A DNA stretch of 64,000 nt from Sphingobacteriaceae bacterium (lineage in GTDB: Bacteria; Bacteroidota; Bacteroidia; B-17B0; Aurantibacillaceae): positions 1-64,000 of the forward strand of contig CANKBS010000008.1 of the NCBI GenBank assembly GCA_947480015.1. Direction: 5' to 3'. Each line of letters starts with the position of its first letter. Position 1 is the first letter of the stretch. This document shows positions 16,772-26,890 of this stretch, in pieces. Below the pieces are notes generated by a model that was not told the DNA's origin, ran no database searches, and worked only from the letters and a program-made list of their open reading frames with translations. The translations under genes and the position numbers were made by a program.

Positions 16772-19507
16772 ATGCATTCAAAACATTATAACATTAACCA
16801 ATTACGTATCGACCTGTGGAATGAACTTAAAGAAAAAAGCAATCAGGTAACCCGATTGCAAAACGAGAGTGGGGCCGACGAGCGTTTAAAGGAACTGCAA
16901 GACGTTTTACGGAATTTACTCGGTATCGAACAGTACTTTTCTTTTCCGGGAGCTGATTTGGTGCACCGAATCATGAAAGCTCTTAAAAAAGGTGAGCTAA
17001 AAGCCCTAAGTAACCGTGTAAGTGAGATTGTAGCCTTATTGGTTAGCGACAATTACCGCCTCTATCCCGAAATGATGGATGAAAATTCGAGTGGTGGTTT
17101 TGCTAACGATGCAAAAAAAGACAAACTCAATCCGGGACCTAAAAAAAATTATTTTGAAGTGCTTTATGTGGAGGACATGTCCACCAAAGAGGAAAACACC
17201 CTAAAAAGCCGAATAAAAGAACTCATCAATCCGCACGACACGCTTACCTACGAAATAGTGGTGCAACGCTCTTTTCAGGATGCACTCATCTGTCTCTTTT
17301 TTAATTATAACATTCAAGCAGCGGTAATCCGATATGCCCCGCTGCATGGCTCAACCAATAGTAACACACTCATTCGTCCTTTTATTGAAACCGTGCTAAA
17401 AATCAACATCTCTGAAGTGAGCGATGCCGATCTGGGACCATTATTGGGACAGTACATTCATCTATTCAGACCGGAACTTGATATTTATTATATAACGGAT
17501 ACCTCGTTGACGCACCTGGACGATGCCACCCTAAAATCCTTTCGCCGTATTTTTTACCGCATGGAAGATCTGCAGGAACTGCATCTCACCATTATCAGCG
17601 GCATTAACGAGCGTTACGACACACCCTTCTTTACTGCCCTCTGTGAATATAGCAAACGCCCCATATCGGTGTTTCATGCCATGCCTATTTCAAGAGGCAA
17701 CTCCGTTTTTCGTTCACGTTGGATCACCGACTTTGGTGATTTTTATGGCCGCAATGTATTTCTGGCAGAAACCTCCGCTACCAATGGTGGCCTCGATTCC
17801 CTGCTTCAAGCCAAAGGTCCGTTAAAAAAAGCACAAGAAAAAGCAGCTAAAGCCTATGGTGCCGAGCATTCGTTTTATGTGAGTAACGGTACTTCCACGG
17901 CAAATAAAATTGTACAACAGGCACTCATTAAACCCGGTGATGTGGTGCTGGTTGACCGTGATTGTCATAAATCACATCATTACGGTTTGGTCCTTGCCGG
18001 CGCTTTTCCAGCCTACCTCGATTCCTATCCCATTCAGGAATATTCGATGTATGGTGCCGTGCCACTGCGTGTAATTAAAGAAAAACTCATCCAGTTAAGC
18101 AACGCAGGCCGACTGGATAAGGTAAAAATGCTTTTGCTTACTAACTGTACTTTTGATGGTTTAGTTTACAACGTTGAAAAAGTAATGGAGGAAGTGCTGG
18201 CCATTAAACCCGACATGGTGTTTTTATGGGATGAAGCCTGGTTTGCTTTTGCCAGCTTTACCTACACCTATAAACAACGTACCGGCATGTATGTGGCGCA
18301 AAAATTATTTCATAAATACCGGAGCGCCGACTATAAACAACAATACAAATTACATCTTGAGGCTTTAAAGCCCGGTGAACGTCCTAGCCTACCAGATCCT
18401 GATCGTGTAAAAATTCGCGTCTATGCCACTCAAAGCACGCATAAAACACTTTCCAGTTTCCGTCAAGGTTCAATGATTCAGGTGTGGGACGAAGAGTTTA
18501 GCCGACGTGTGGCCGATAATTTTCAGGAAGCGTACATGACGCATACCACCACTTCACCTAACTATCAAATCCTGGCATCGCTTGATGTTGGCAGAAGACA
18601 GGTTGAACTGGAAGGTTATGAATTGGTAGAGAAGAGTATTGAAATGGCCATGATTCTTCGTTCAAAAGTTCAAGATCATCCAAAACTGAGTAAGTATTTT
18701 CATGTCTTATCGGTGAATGACCTCATTCCAAAAGAATTCAGAGCCTGCGGCACTAAAGAATATTACACGGTAGCTGAAGGTTGGGACCGTATGGAAGAAT
18801 CGTGGGAGAAAGATGAATTTGTACTCGATCCTACTAAAGTAACGCTCTCTGTAGGTAAGGCCGGAATTACAGGCGATGCCTTTAAGAATACCTATTTAAT
18901 GGATCGTTTTAACATTCAATTAAATAAAACTTCCCGCAACACGGTGCTGCTAATGACCAACATTGGTACCACCCGCGGCAGCATAACATTTTTAATTAAC
19001 GCCCTTCTACAAATAGCCGACGAGCTCGACGAAAGCAACCGCTCTTTAAATAAACGTGAAGCTGAAATTTCAAAACGTCATATTCAGTCCCTTATTTTAG
19101 ATGTGCCGCCACTACCCGATTTCAGCGCCTTTCACCGTTCCTTTTTAGCAGCGCCGGGCGTGCCAGGCGGTAACATTCGTGAAGCCTTTTTTCTGGCTTA
19201 TGAGGAAGATTTATGTGAGTACCTATTATTAAGGGATTGTGAAACCGCTTTAAAAAAAGGACGCGAATTAGTCTCCACCTCCTTTGTCATTCCATATCCG
19301 CCGGGCTTTCCCATTTTGGTACCCGGCCAGGTAGTCAGCGAAGAAATTATTCGTTTTATGATTGCATTAGATGTAAAAGAAATACACGGTTACCGTGCCG
19401 ATTTGGGTCTGAAGATTTTTAATCAGGAAGCTCTTAACCGCAAAAATACCGTATCGGCTATGGGCGCCATGCCATTATTGGAAAAGAAAATAAAAGCAAA
19501 AAAATAA
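16772..19507 (+). CDS. Orn/Lys/Arg decarboxylase-type PLP enzyme
   Basis: A 911-residue fold-type I PLP enzyme, longer than the 710-755 residues of the E. coli LdcC/AdiA/SpeF enzymes. An N-terminal wing-like region (about 1-300) precedes the PLP core. Visible core motifs are DRDCHKSHHYG at about residue 394, DEAW at about 487 (the PLP-N1 Asp) and the Schiff-base lysine K558 within STHKTLSS. The C-terminal region ends near IPYPPGFPILVPG, also typical of the family. Activity on arginine, lysine or ornithine cannot be separated from sequence. It is translated from an ATG 12 bases after the VOC gene and followed within 9 bases by the ATP-grasp gene. Confidence 0.88.
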   Translation: MHSKHYNINQLRIDLWNELKEKSNQVTRLQNESGADERLKELQDVLRNLLGIEQYFSFPGADLVHRIMKALKKGELKALSNRVSEIVALLVSDNYRLYPEMMDENSSGGFANDAKKDKLNPGPKKNYFEVLYVEDMSTKEENTLKSRIKELINPHDTLTYEIVVQRSFQDALICLFFNYNIQAAVIRYAPLHGSTNSNTLIRPFIETVLKINISEVSDADLGPLLGQYIHLFRPELDIYYITDTSLTHLDDATLKSFRRIFYRMEDLQELHLTIISGINERYDTPFFTALCEYSKRPISVFHAMPISRGNSVFRSRWITDFGDFYGRNVFLAETSATNGGLDSLLQAKGPLKKAQEKAAKAYGAEHSFYVSNGTSTANKIVQQALIKPGDVVLVDRDCHKSHHYGLVLAGAFPAYLDSYPIQEYSMYGAVPLRVIKEKLIQLSNAGRLDKVKMLLLTNCTFDGLVYNVEKVMEEVLAIKPDMVFLWDEAWFAFASFTYTYKQRTGMYVAQKLFHKYRSADYKQQYKLHLEALKPGERPSLPDPDRVKIRVYATQSTHKTLSSFRQGSMIQVWDEEFSRRVADNFQEAYMTHTTTSPNYQILASLDVGRRQVELEGYELVEKSIEMAMILRSKVQDHPKLSKYFHVLSVNDLIPKEFRACGTKEYYTVAEGWDRMEESWEKDEFVLDPTKVTLSVGKAGITGDAFKNTYLMDRFNIQLNKTSRNTVLLMTNIGTTRGSITFLINALLQIADELDESNRSLNKREAEISKRHIQSLILDVPPLPDFSAFHRSFLAAPGVPGGNIREAFFLAYEEDLCEYLLLRDCETALKKGRELVSTSFVIPYPPGFPILVPGQVVSEEIIRFMIALDVKEIHGYRADLGLKIFNQEALNRKNTVSAMGAMPLLEKKIKAKK

Positions 19508-19516
19508 TTACACAAT

Positions 19517-21004
19517 ATGCCAAACGCTTCAAAAGGACAAAAAACACTTTTAACTGTAGAAGATATTAAACAGTATTTCAAAGCCAATGAAATGCCTGTG
19601 TACTTTATTTCTGCTACTAATTTTAATTTATTGGGCATCGACGAATGGATCTCCAATTTTAAATTCATTAGTCACATCGATTGTTTTGATGGTGAACATC
19701 CTAATCTTTTTTCGCCGGCAGAAGAGCTGCCACATGACGAATTTAGCTGTATGGAAGACATCAATAACTACTTGCTTCAACATCCGGAAGTGAAAAATTT
19801 TATTCGCTCCAGAAGCAAGAATGGTAAAGCCGGAAAAGCCGTGTTTTTAATGTTTAACGAAAGAACCGAACAACTGTGTGCAGAACTGGGTCTGGATATT
19901 TGTTTTCCTTCTTCACAACTCCGCGCGTTTTTAGACAATAAAGTGAATACCAACCGCATAGCCGAAAAGGCTGGTGTAGCCTGTGTTCCATACGTTTTAT
20001 CGCCGGTTGAAAGTTACACCCACTTACAACACATATCGGCACATTTAGGTAATGATCTCGTTGTTCAAACACCTTTTGGTGATTCGGGACATACCACTTT
20101 TTTTATATCTACCGCAGGTGAGTTTGATCATTACGCCGAAGAGATTTTGAAAGAAAAGGAAGTGAAGATTATGAAGCGGATTAATTGTTTCGGAACAGCC
20201 ATTGAAGGCTGCGTGACGAAACAAGGTACGCTCGTGGCACCTTTAATGACCGAGTTAGTGGGCTTTAAAGAACTTACGCCATACAAAGGTGGTTGGTGTG
20301 GCAATGAAATTTTTCCGAATGCCTTTAATGAAGATATCCGTGAAAAAGCAAAACGCTATACTGCAAAATTTGGCGACCAGCTGCTAAAAGAAGGATACAA
20401 GGGTTATTTTGAACTGGATTTTTTAATTGATAAGGATAATAGTGAAATTTATTTGGGTGAATTAAATCCACGCATTTCGGGAGTGAGTTCACTCACCAAT
20501 CATTCAAAATTTGCCATGGAAGAAGTACCCTTGTTTTTATACCACCTGCTCGAATGGATGGAAGTGCCCTATGAAATAAATGTAGCCGAACTCTCCAATC
20601 GCTGGACCCAAGCCGAAAATATGGATAGCTGGAGTCAGCTCGTTATTAAACATACCCGAAAAACACTTGAGCTGGCAATTAAAGCACCGGCTTCGGGTAT
20701 CTGGGAAATGAAAATGAATGGCCATATTGCTTATAAAAAAATGGATGCACATCGTCAATCGGTTGTACAAGACACCGAAGCATTTTATTTACAAATCACG
20801 CAAAAAGACGGTTATTTGTACGAGGGCGCCGATTTAGGTATTTTAGTCATGCGCGGCAGATTAATGTCCAATGATTTTGAACTCAGCGAGCGCGGTAAAC
20901 GCTGGATTAGAGCCATTCGTTCACATTATAAATCACACATGATCGAAGCCGACATTCTTGATGAGAATGATCTCATCAACAGCGAGGGTTTTAAAATGAT
21001 GTAA
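19517..21004 (+). CDS. ATP-grasp domain protein
   Basis: A 495-residue ATP-grasp ligase-like protein. The ATP-grasp core runs from about residue 140 to 350, with the phosphate-binding loop near PFGDSGHTTF, a central VKIMKRI strand and the Mg-binding motif GELNPRISG at about residue 320. Such proteins join a carboxylate to an amine or thiol with ATP. Position 9 bases behind the decarboxylase suggests that the amine it makes, or its substrate, is one partner. The product is unknown. The stop codon abuts the convergent gene at 21005. Confidence 0.85.
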   Translation: MPNASKGQKTLLTVEDIKQYFKANEMPVYFISATNFNLLGIDEWISNFKFISHIDCFDGEHPNLFSPAEELPHDEFSCMEDINNYLLQHPEVKNFIRSRSKNGKAGKAVFLMFNERTEQLCAELGLDICFPSSQLRAFLDNKVNTNRIAEKAGVACVPYVLSPVESYTHLQHISAHLGNDLVVQTPFGDSGHTTFFISTAGEFDHYAEEILKEKEVKIMKRINCFGTAIEGCVTKQGTLVAPLMTELVGFKELTPYKGGWCGNEIFPNAFNEDIREKAKRYTAKFGDQLLKEGYKGYFELDFLIDKDNSEIYLGELNPRISGVSSLTNHSKFAMEEVPLFLYHLLEWMEVPYEINVAELSNRWTQAENMDSWSQLVIKHTRKTLELAIKAPASGIWEMKMNGHIAYKKMDAHRQSVVQDTEAFYLQITQKDGYLYEGADLGILVMRGRLMSNDFELSERGKRWIRAIRSHYKSHMIEADILDENDLINSEGFKMM

Positions 21005-22048
21005 TTATTTGGCTTTTAATTTTAAAACAAATTTACGCAATACGACTAGGGCATAAGCCAGAAGGCTTGACAGTATTAGTACTGCAAGATAGACGAAACC
21101 AATACGCATAGAACTTGATAGACTCCGATAAATTTCTGTAGCGGTATTCCCAATGATGAGCCATTGGATAACATAAATCAAGGTGACATTTTTTCCAAGA
21201 AATTTTACAAAGAGCATAAAGAGCGTATTTCCAATGCTTGCGTTTACGCTTTTAAGCATCATCGCATATGGACCAATAAATATAAGGGCCCAAACATAAA
21301 ACAACATGCCATGATGGTAATAATTCGGAAGGTCTTTTGAAATGTTAGAAGCCTCTTTATAGGTGAAAAACACAAAAACAAAAAAGCTCGCGAAAACAAC
21401 AATCTTTAAATAAACTGCATTTCGATTGTATTCAATTTTTGTTTTAGCAAATTGAAAAATAATAAATCCCGTTAAAGGATAAGCCAACCATGGCATTAAA
21501 GGGAAGTAAGACCATTCGCTTGAACCGTAAAAAAAAGAAATAACATAATTGAATTCAGTAGTTTGTGCAACATTCTTAGTTAAAAATTCGCCACCAAGTA
21601 ATATTATACCTATTAAAACAACCGGAACGAAAATGTTTTTTTCGAGCAGTTTTTTAAGCACAGCTAAAATGATTATGGCCAAACCTGCAAACAATAAGAT
21701 ATCTACCCCAAAAACATAAGGCCACACATTTAACTGTATTTCTCCTTTTGTGATCTTTATAATGAGATTGAAGTTTAAACCTAGGTTTAATAAAAGGCCC
21801 AAGCCAAAAGCCTTTATGCCCCTTAAACAAGTTTGCGCGGTGCTTTTTTTCGAGGCCGCTAAAAAATAACCCAAAACAATCATAAATACAGGTGCAACCG
21901 GAGCAGCGCCTAAAAAGAACAATAATGTAGCGAGCTTACTTTCCTGAAAGCCGGAAGTGGTGAATAATTCAAGCACATGTACCTGTATCATACAAATAAC
22001 GGCCAATCCTTTCAATAAATCGGCAACCTCAACTCGTTTTTCTTGCAT
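21005..22048 (-). CDS. Membrane acyltransferase-like protein (HGSNAT/DUF1624 type)
   Basis: A 347-residue protein with about ten hydrophobic helices. The first 60 residues match the HGSNAT-like catalytic module: R-x-EVADLLKGLAVICMIQVHV, with the conserved Asp and His inside the first helix. Members are heparan-alpha-glucosaminide N-acetyltransferase-like or bacterial membrane acyltransferases. Acceptor unknown. Transcribed alone; its stop codon directly abuts that of the convergent ATP-grasp gene. Confidence 0.72.
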   Translation of the reverse strand: MQEKRVEVADLLKGLAVICMIQVHVLELFTTSGFQESKLATLLFFLGAAPVAPVFMIVLGYFLAASKKSTAQTCLRGIKAFGLGLLLNLGLNFNLIIKITKGEIQLNVWPYVFGVDILLFAGLAIIILAVLKKLLEKNIFVPVVLIGIILLGGEFLTKNVAQTTEFNYVISFFYGSSEWSYFPLMPWLAYPLTGFIIFQFAKTKIEYNRNAVYLKIVVFASFFVFVFFTYKEASNISKDLPNYYHHGMLFYVWALIFIGPYAMMLKSVNASIGNTLFMLFVKFLGKNVTLIYVIQWLIIGNTATEIYRSLSSSMRIGFVYLAVLILSSLLAYALVVLRKFVLKLKAK

Positions 22049-22217
22049 GATCGTATAAACTAAAACCTAGGCCATTAGCCGGTCTAAAATACTGAAATAT
22101 CTCACGAATTGAAAGATTATTGCTTAAACAACTTTTGATCATACAAGATGTTTACTAAACATCATAAAAACTATATTATTAAAAATTTGGTATCTTAGAC
22201 CGCACAAATAATTTATA

Positions 22218-23429
22218 ATGAAAAAATCACAAGCTATTTTACTTTTAACGGCCGGTCTTTTTTACTCTTCTTTTGCGCAAAGCGATAAAAGGGTACTAAC
22301 CTTCGCCGCTAGTATTGAGCAGGAAAAAAAATCAGATTTTTTAGGTGCTATTGAAACTATGAAAAGTTTAAACGACACTGTTTCTTACGACATTACTTTG
22401 CGTTTGGGTTGGTTATATTATAAAGCCGGACTAACGGCTAAGTCCTTGGCACTTTACACCAATGCCATTAAAATTAAACCGCAAGCCATTGAACCCCGCT
22501 ATGGTTATAGTTTTCCTGCATACTTGGCAGGCGATTACAAAGACTTGATTGAACAGGATAATAAGATTCTTGAAATAGATCCTAAAAACAAAATCGTAAA
22601 TGCCAATTTAGGACTTATCTACTATTACAAAAAAGACTACACCAAAGCCATTCCCTATTTTGAAAAAGTGGTCAGCCTTTATCCTTTCGATTACGATAAT
22701 AATTTAATGCTCGCTTGGTCCTATTTAAAATTAAGTAAAAATGATTCAGCTGAACAATGTTTTAATACCATTTTACTTTATTCTCCTAAAGACGTCTCTG
22801 CCTTAGATGGTTTAAGTACTATAAAAAAAACACAAGCCATTAACGGAATAATGAATGCCGGCTTTTTAAAATCCTATGAATTGTCCGAAAAATCAGATTA
22901 TAAAGGGGCTTCGACCGCCTTACTAGAAATATACGACAAAGATTCTTATGCAATCAATTTACGTTTGGGTTGGTTAAATTATTTGGCCGGACTCCAAAAA
23001 GAATCGGTTAATTATTACAAAATTGCAGCCACTTTAAGGCCCCAAGCCCTTGAAGCCAAATTAGGTTGTGCTATTCCGGCTGAAGTACTCGGAAATAAAA
23101 ACGATTTAAAAGCGCATTACGAAAGTGCATTGAGCATCGACCCGCACAATACTTATGTGATTTATAAATTAGGTATGATTGCTTACGATCAAAAAGATTA
23201 TGCTGCAGCTAAGGCCCACTTCGAAAAGCTTCTTAATCTTTACCCTTGCGATACCGATGGATTATTGATGTTAGCCTGGACCAATTATTATTTAGGCAAA
23301 ACCACTGAATCAATATCATTATTCAATAAAGTACTCTGCTTGTCGCCAAGTAATGAATCTGCCATCTACGGTTTGAGTTTAAAAACTCTTGAGAAGACAA
23401 AAAACACACCCGTTTTAAAAGCAAAGTAA
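22218..23429 (+). CDS. Exported TPR protein, two tandem homologous halves
   Basis: A 403-residue protein with a signal peptide ending SSFAQ. The mature part contains two halves of about 190 residues that align with each other, and each with the 201-residue protein at 12996-13601: shared landmarks are LRLGWL-Y (one per half), DPKN/DPHN, LG-IYYY/AYDQKDY, ML-W-Y and LLYSPKD/LCLSPSN. It therefore seems to be an internal duplication of that unit. It has no transmembrane region and is probably periplasmic. Monocistronic with a strong terminator 20 bases after the stop. Function unknown. Confidence 0.85.
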   Translation: MKKSQAILLLTAGLFYSSFAQSDKRVLTFAASIEQEKKSDFLGAIETMKSLNDTVSYDITLRLGWLYYKAGLTAKSLALYTNAIKIKPQAIEPRYGYSFPAYLAGDYKDLIEQDNKILEIDPKNKIVNANLGLIYYYKKDYTKAIPYFEKVVSLYPFDYDNNLMLAWSYLKLSKNDSAEQCFNTILLYSPKDVSALDGLSTIKKTQAINGIMNAGFLKSYELSEKSDYKGASTALLEIYDKDSYAINLRLGWLNYLAGLQKESVNYYKIAATLRPQALEAKLGCAIPAEVLGNKNDLKAHYESALSIDPHNTYVIYKLGMIAYDQKDYAAAKAHFEKLLNLYPCDTDGLLMLAWTNYYLGKTTESISLFNKVLCLSPSNESAIYGLSLKTLEKTKNTPVLKAK

Positions 23430-23449
23430 GTTCAAAATTCCAGCACATA

Positions 23450-23484
23450 AAAAAGGCCATCATAGCGTATATGATGGCCTTTTT
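23450..23484. terminator. Bidirectional terminator
   Basis: A perfect 15-bp stem (23450-23464 with 23470-23484) with a GCGTA loop, flanked by A and T runs. It serves the plus-strand TPR gene ending at 23429 and the minus-strand gene ending at 23500. Confidence 0.85.
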
Positions 23485-23499
23485 TAATAATAAGATTTT

Positions 23500-23805
23500 T
23501 TAGTGCTTTTCTTTTATCGGTTCATTGTGCTGAGTAGCACCGGCATTAGGTACAGAACTTTCTGCTGCCAAAGTATCTCCAGCCACCGCATTAATCTCTG
23601 TAGCAGCTTTATGCTCATCAGTTGTAGAAGCTTCGGTAGCTGCCGGTTCGTGTTCGGTTCCTTCGGCATGATGCGGCTTTGGATCGCATAAACTTAAAAA
23701 TAAGACAACTGCTAAAATAGTAACTGCAGCCAAAATAAACGGAACTGTAAAAGATACCGGTTTTGGTTCGTTTGTTTGATGATCGTCGTGTGAATGCCAA
23801 GACAT
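23500..23805 (-). CDS. Small His-rich single-span membrane protein, 101 aa
   Basis: The N-terminus MSWHSHDDH is followed at about residues 18-40 by one hydrophobic span (TVPFILAAVTILAVVLFLSL), then an Ala/Glu/Thr/His-rich low-complexity tail of 60 residues. The ATG at 23805 and the shared terminator with the TPR gene support a real gene. I do not recognise a domain. The His-rich ends could bind metal; this is only a compositional hint. Confidence 0.65.
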   Translation of the reverse strand: MSWHSHDDHQTNEPKPVSFTVPFILAAVTILAVVLFLSLCDPKPHHAEGTEHEPAATEASTTDEHKAATEINAVAGDTLAAESSVPNAGATQHNEPIKEKH

Positions 23806-23928
23806 AGTTAATTAGATTTAATGTTGCGAAAATAAGAGAATATATTAATTTAAAAAAAATAATTTTAACAAATGACAGCAAATTCAGGCTAATCTTGATC
23901 TAAACCGACATCTTGCTTAGCTCCTTAT

Positions 23929-25047
23929 CTACTCAGTTTTAATAAATTTAAGATATGTCTCCTTGCTGCCGTAACTCACTTTTAAAACATATAAACCATT
24001 TTGCAGCAACGACACATCAATAAAACTTACAGTTCCGAAATTCTGAACCGTTGTTTGTGTAACTAATTTACCGGTCAAGTCAAAGATCTCTAATTGACCG
24101 TTAAAGGTGTTTTGACCATTAAACCACAATTTATCTTTCACCGGATTAGGATACAAGGACATGGCACTGATATCTTCAACCTGTGCAACACCCGTTGTAT
24201 TTACCACGGTATTGGTTGAGGCCGGTTTAAAGCCACGGTAACGCATTTGAGTGATCGTAAAATTATTGTTCACCAAATTACCTGTTACCTCAAAATAAGG
24301 AATTTTACTGGTTAAAGTAAACCACTGGTAACTTCTTACATTGTTTTGAATGCCGATCTTAAAAGGTGGAAAGCCAGGAATAGGTAATGCTATAGCGGTG
24401 GTATCGCGCGAATATTGTGTAGTTACCAAACGTAAACAATTATCGGTTCCATAAGGTGTTTTGATGGTACCCCAACCATCTACCGTAGTCGTTCTGTAAC
24501 CTTGTTTCGAATATTTGATTGGCAAGGCTCCAGCAGTGGTGGTAGCAAACTTAAACGTCGTACTGTCAAACTTAGGGTAAGTCATAGGGAAATTATACAA
24601 TTCATCCTTATCCGAATAATAACTTGGCACCGGTAATCCACTTATGGTCATACCCACACCATCAGCAACAAAAGCATTTACGGGCGTTGTTTGTTTTTTA
24701 TAAAAATTATAGTACTGAGTAATGGTTAATGTACCAGTACCACCCACTAAGGTGTCGGAAACCTTTTCTCCATATTCCGTTGAAGACAAAAAGAAAATGT
24801 AATAAGGGGTAGCAGAAGATTTTTTAAAATCCCGCACTCCCTCTGTCGTGGACGTTACATTACTAAAATCCCAGTTAAAATTTACACCGGTTTGGGTGTA
24901 ATTACTTACTGAATTCGTTTGAACATTGGTATATCTTAAGGTATCGCCACTGCCCGGCATGTTAGCGTTTCCAAGCGTGATGGCACTTTGCGCAATAATG
25001 GCTGAGCCAATTACGTTTAATGCGAATACTAAATAATTTTTTTTCAT
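23929..25047 (-). CDS. T9SS type A sorting-domain protein
   Basis: A 372-residue secreted protein. It begins with a signal peptide (MKKNYLVFALNVIGSAIIAQ) and ends with a type A sorting domain: SLYPNPVKDKLWFNG, FDLTGKLV and LLQNGLYVLKV. The middle 270 residues contain mostly beta-rich sequence without a recognised enzyme motif. Exported by the type IX system if the machinery is present elsewhere. Role unknown. Confidence 0.88.
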   Translation of the reverse strand: MKKNYLVFALNVIGSAIIAQSAITLGNANMPGSGDTLRYTNVQTNSVSNYTQTGVNFNWDFSNVTSTTEGVRDFKKSSATPYYIFFLSSTEYGEKVSDTLVGGTGTLTITQYYNFYKKQTTPVNAFVADGVGMTISGLPVPSYYSDKDELYNFPMTYPKFDSTTFKFATTTAGALPIKYSKQGYRTTTVDGWGTIKTPYGTDNCLRLVTTQYSRDTTAIALPIPGFPPFKIGIQNNVRSYQWFTLTSKIPYFEVTGNLVNNNFTITQMRYRGFKPASTNTVVNTTGVAQVEDISAMSLYPNPVKDKLWFNGQNTFNGQLEIFDLTGKLVTQTTVQNFGTVSFIDVSLLQNGLYVLKVSYGSKETYLKFIKTE

Positions 25048-25147
25048 GGTCGTTTTGATCTTGAATTAAACTTTGTGTGATGTTAAGGTTTAAATTAACT
25101 TAGAGCCTTATAAATATAGTTTATTTATTGCTTTTTATCAATTGTCG

Positions 25148-26890
25148 TTGAAAATTCCTTTAAAATATCTCTTTTTCATGCTTTTTCTGCTGAATTACAA
25201 GTATTTCAAGGCTCAATCCCTGACCTTAAAGGTCATTCCCAACAGTCAAAAAAGCATCATCACTAAACTCAATTACAAGAAAAAATTTAATAACCACAAA
25301 GAAGCCTATGTCGAACTCGATAATATTCTTCTTAGCCTACAATTCAAAGGTTATTTACTAGCTTCTGCCGATTCTGTGTTTTCCGATAGTAATTCCGTTA
25401 CCGCCTATATGAAAGAGAACGACTTATTTAAAACCGGCTTTCTTAAATTGGGTAATTTAGATCCTAACTTAGCTTCTAAATTGGGTATAAGCGAAAGACT
25501 TTATTTCCAAAAAGCTTTCCATTACCGCGAAGTGGCAAAAAGCATCGAGAAAATAATTCTCTATTACGAAAATAACGGTTATCCCTTTGTCACCGTAAAA
25601 CTCGATTCGGTTAAACGTAATGGACCCGAGCTCACTGCCCAATTTAATGTGCAAAAAAATAAATTATTCAAAATAGATTCCATTAAAGTGGTTGGCAACG
25701 CTCACATTAATCAAGGTTTTTTAAATCGCTACCTCAACATAAAAGAAAACATGCCTTATAACGAAGAAATTCTAAAAGGCATTTCAGGCAAAATTCGCCA
25801 ATTGCCCTTTCTTAGCGAGAAACAAACTCAGGTGGTACGACTCAGTGACAAAAGCAATAAACTCATTTTATTCCTCGATAAAAAAAACGCCTCTCAATTC
25901 GACGGTATTATTGGTTTTTTGCCTGATGCCGATACAAAAAAAACAATTATTACAGGCGACATTAAATTAAAACTGGTGAATGGTATTTTTAGAAACGGCG
26001 AAACTTTTGATATGGAATGGCGACGCTTGAAATCACAAACCACCGATTTCAACGGACGACTCACCTACCCCTTTTTATTTGGCACACCGGTGGGCACAGA
26101 TTATAATCTTAAAATTTACCGACGCGATACCACCTTTATAGACATCAACAATAACTTTGGTCTGCACTATTATTTCAGTGGACTAAATAACTTCAAGGTT
26201 TTTTACAAACAACGTAATGCCAATCTTATTTCTACTAATGGTCTGGAAACCGCTACCACCCTACCCGAATACGCCGATGTGGTGACACAGGCATATGGTC
26301 TCGGACTATTTTACGAAAAACTCGATTACCGTTTTAATCCCCACAAAGGAGCGGCCATTACTATGAACGGACAAACCGGAAACCGGGTCATTAAAAAGAA
26401 TCCGAAATTAAATCCGGTGGCTTATGACAAGTTATTGCTGCGCTCAACACAATATCAGTTTGAAGGCAGCGCCTCACTTTACCTGCATTTACGAGGCAAC
26501 CACGTATTAAAATGTAATTTACAGGCAGCATCAGTATTTGGTAACGCAACCATTTATAAAAATGAATTGTTTCGCATGGGAGGATTAAAAACCTTAAGAG
26601 GCTTTGATGAAGAAAGCATCTTTGCCTCTACTTACGCCATTCCCACCATCGAATACCGTTTTTTATTCGCACAAAACTCTAACTTATTTTTATTTGCCGA
26701 AGCAGCCTGGTACGAAAATAACAGCAATGGACATTACATGAACGACAAGCCAAGAAGTGTGGGTGCTGGTGTAAACATCGAAACCAAAGCAGGTATTTTA
26801 AGTCTCACCTATGCCCTTGGAAACCAATTGGGCAATGGTTTTGATCTGCGTAATGGGAAGATCCACTTTGGATTAACGGCTTTGTTTTAA
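25148..26890 (+). CDS. BamA/Omp85-family outer-membrane protein
   Basis: About 580 residues. A signal peptide MKIPLKYLFFMLFLLNYKYFKAQ is obtained from the TTG at 25148; a TTG at 25142 is two codons longer and no upstream ATG exists. A POTRA-like region (about 150-250, with KIDSIKVVGNAHI and LNIKENMPYNEEIL) precedes a C-terminal barrel. The conserved Omp85 loop motif appears as LRGFDEESIF, and the protein ends in a barrel strand (HFGLTALF). The family inserts or transports outer-membrane proteins or lipids; this one is shorter than BamA. Specific cargo unknown. Confidence 0.82.
   Translation: MKIPLKYLFFMLFLLNYKYFKAQSLTLKVIPNSQKSIITKLNYKKKFNNHKEAYVELDNILLSLQFKGYLLASADSVFSDSNSVTAYMKENDLFKTGFLKLGNLDPNLASKLGISERLYFQKAFHYREVAKSIEKIILYYENNGYPFVTVKLDSVKRNGPELTAQFNVQKNKLFKIDSIKVVGNAHINQGFLNRYLNIKENMPYNEEILKGISGKIRQLPFLSEKQTQVVRLSDKSNKLILFLDKKNASQFDGIIGFLPDADTKKTIITGDIKLKLVNGIFRNGETFDMEWRRLKSQTTDFNGRLTYPFLFGTPVGTDYNLKIYRRDTTFIDINNNFGLHYYFSGLNNFKVFYKQRNANLISTNGLETATTLPEYADVVTQAYGLGLFYEKLDYRFNPHKGAAITMNGQTGNRVIKKNPKLNPVAYDKLLLRSTQYQFEGSASLYLHLRGNHVLKCNLQAASVFGNATIYKNELFRMGGLKTLRGFDEESIFASTYAIPTIEYRFLFAQNSNLFLFAEAAWYENNSNGHYMNDKPRSVGAGVNIETKAGILSLTYALGNQLGNGFDLRNGKIHFGLTALF

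Noticed and set aside
23618-23881. Second small minus-strand frame overlapping the 101-aa membrane protein
   Set aside because: It lies in another frame, overlaps most of the preferred gene and has no recognisable composition or signal; the 101-aa frame has a clear membrane span and shares the terminator.
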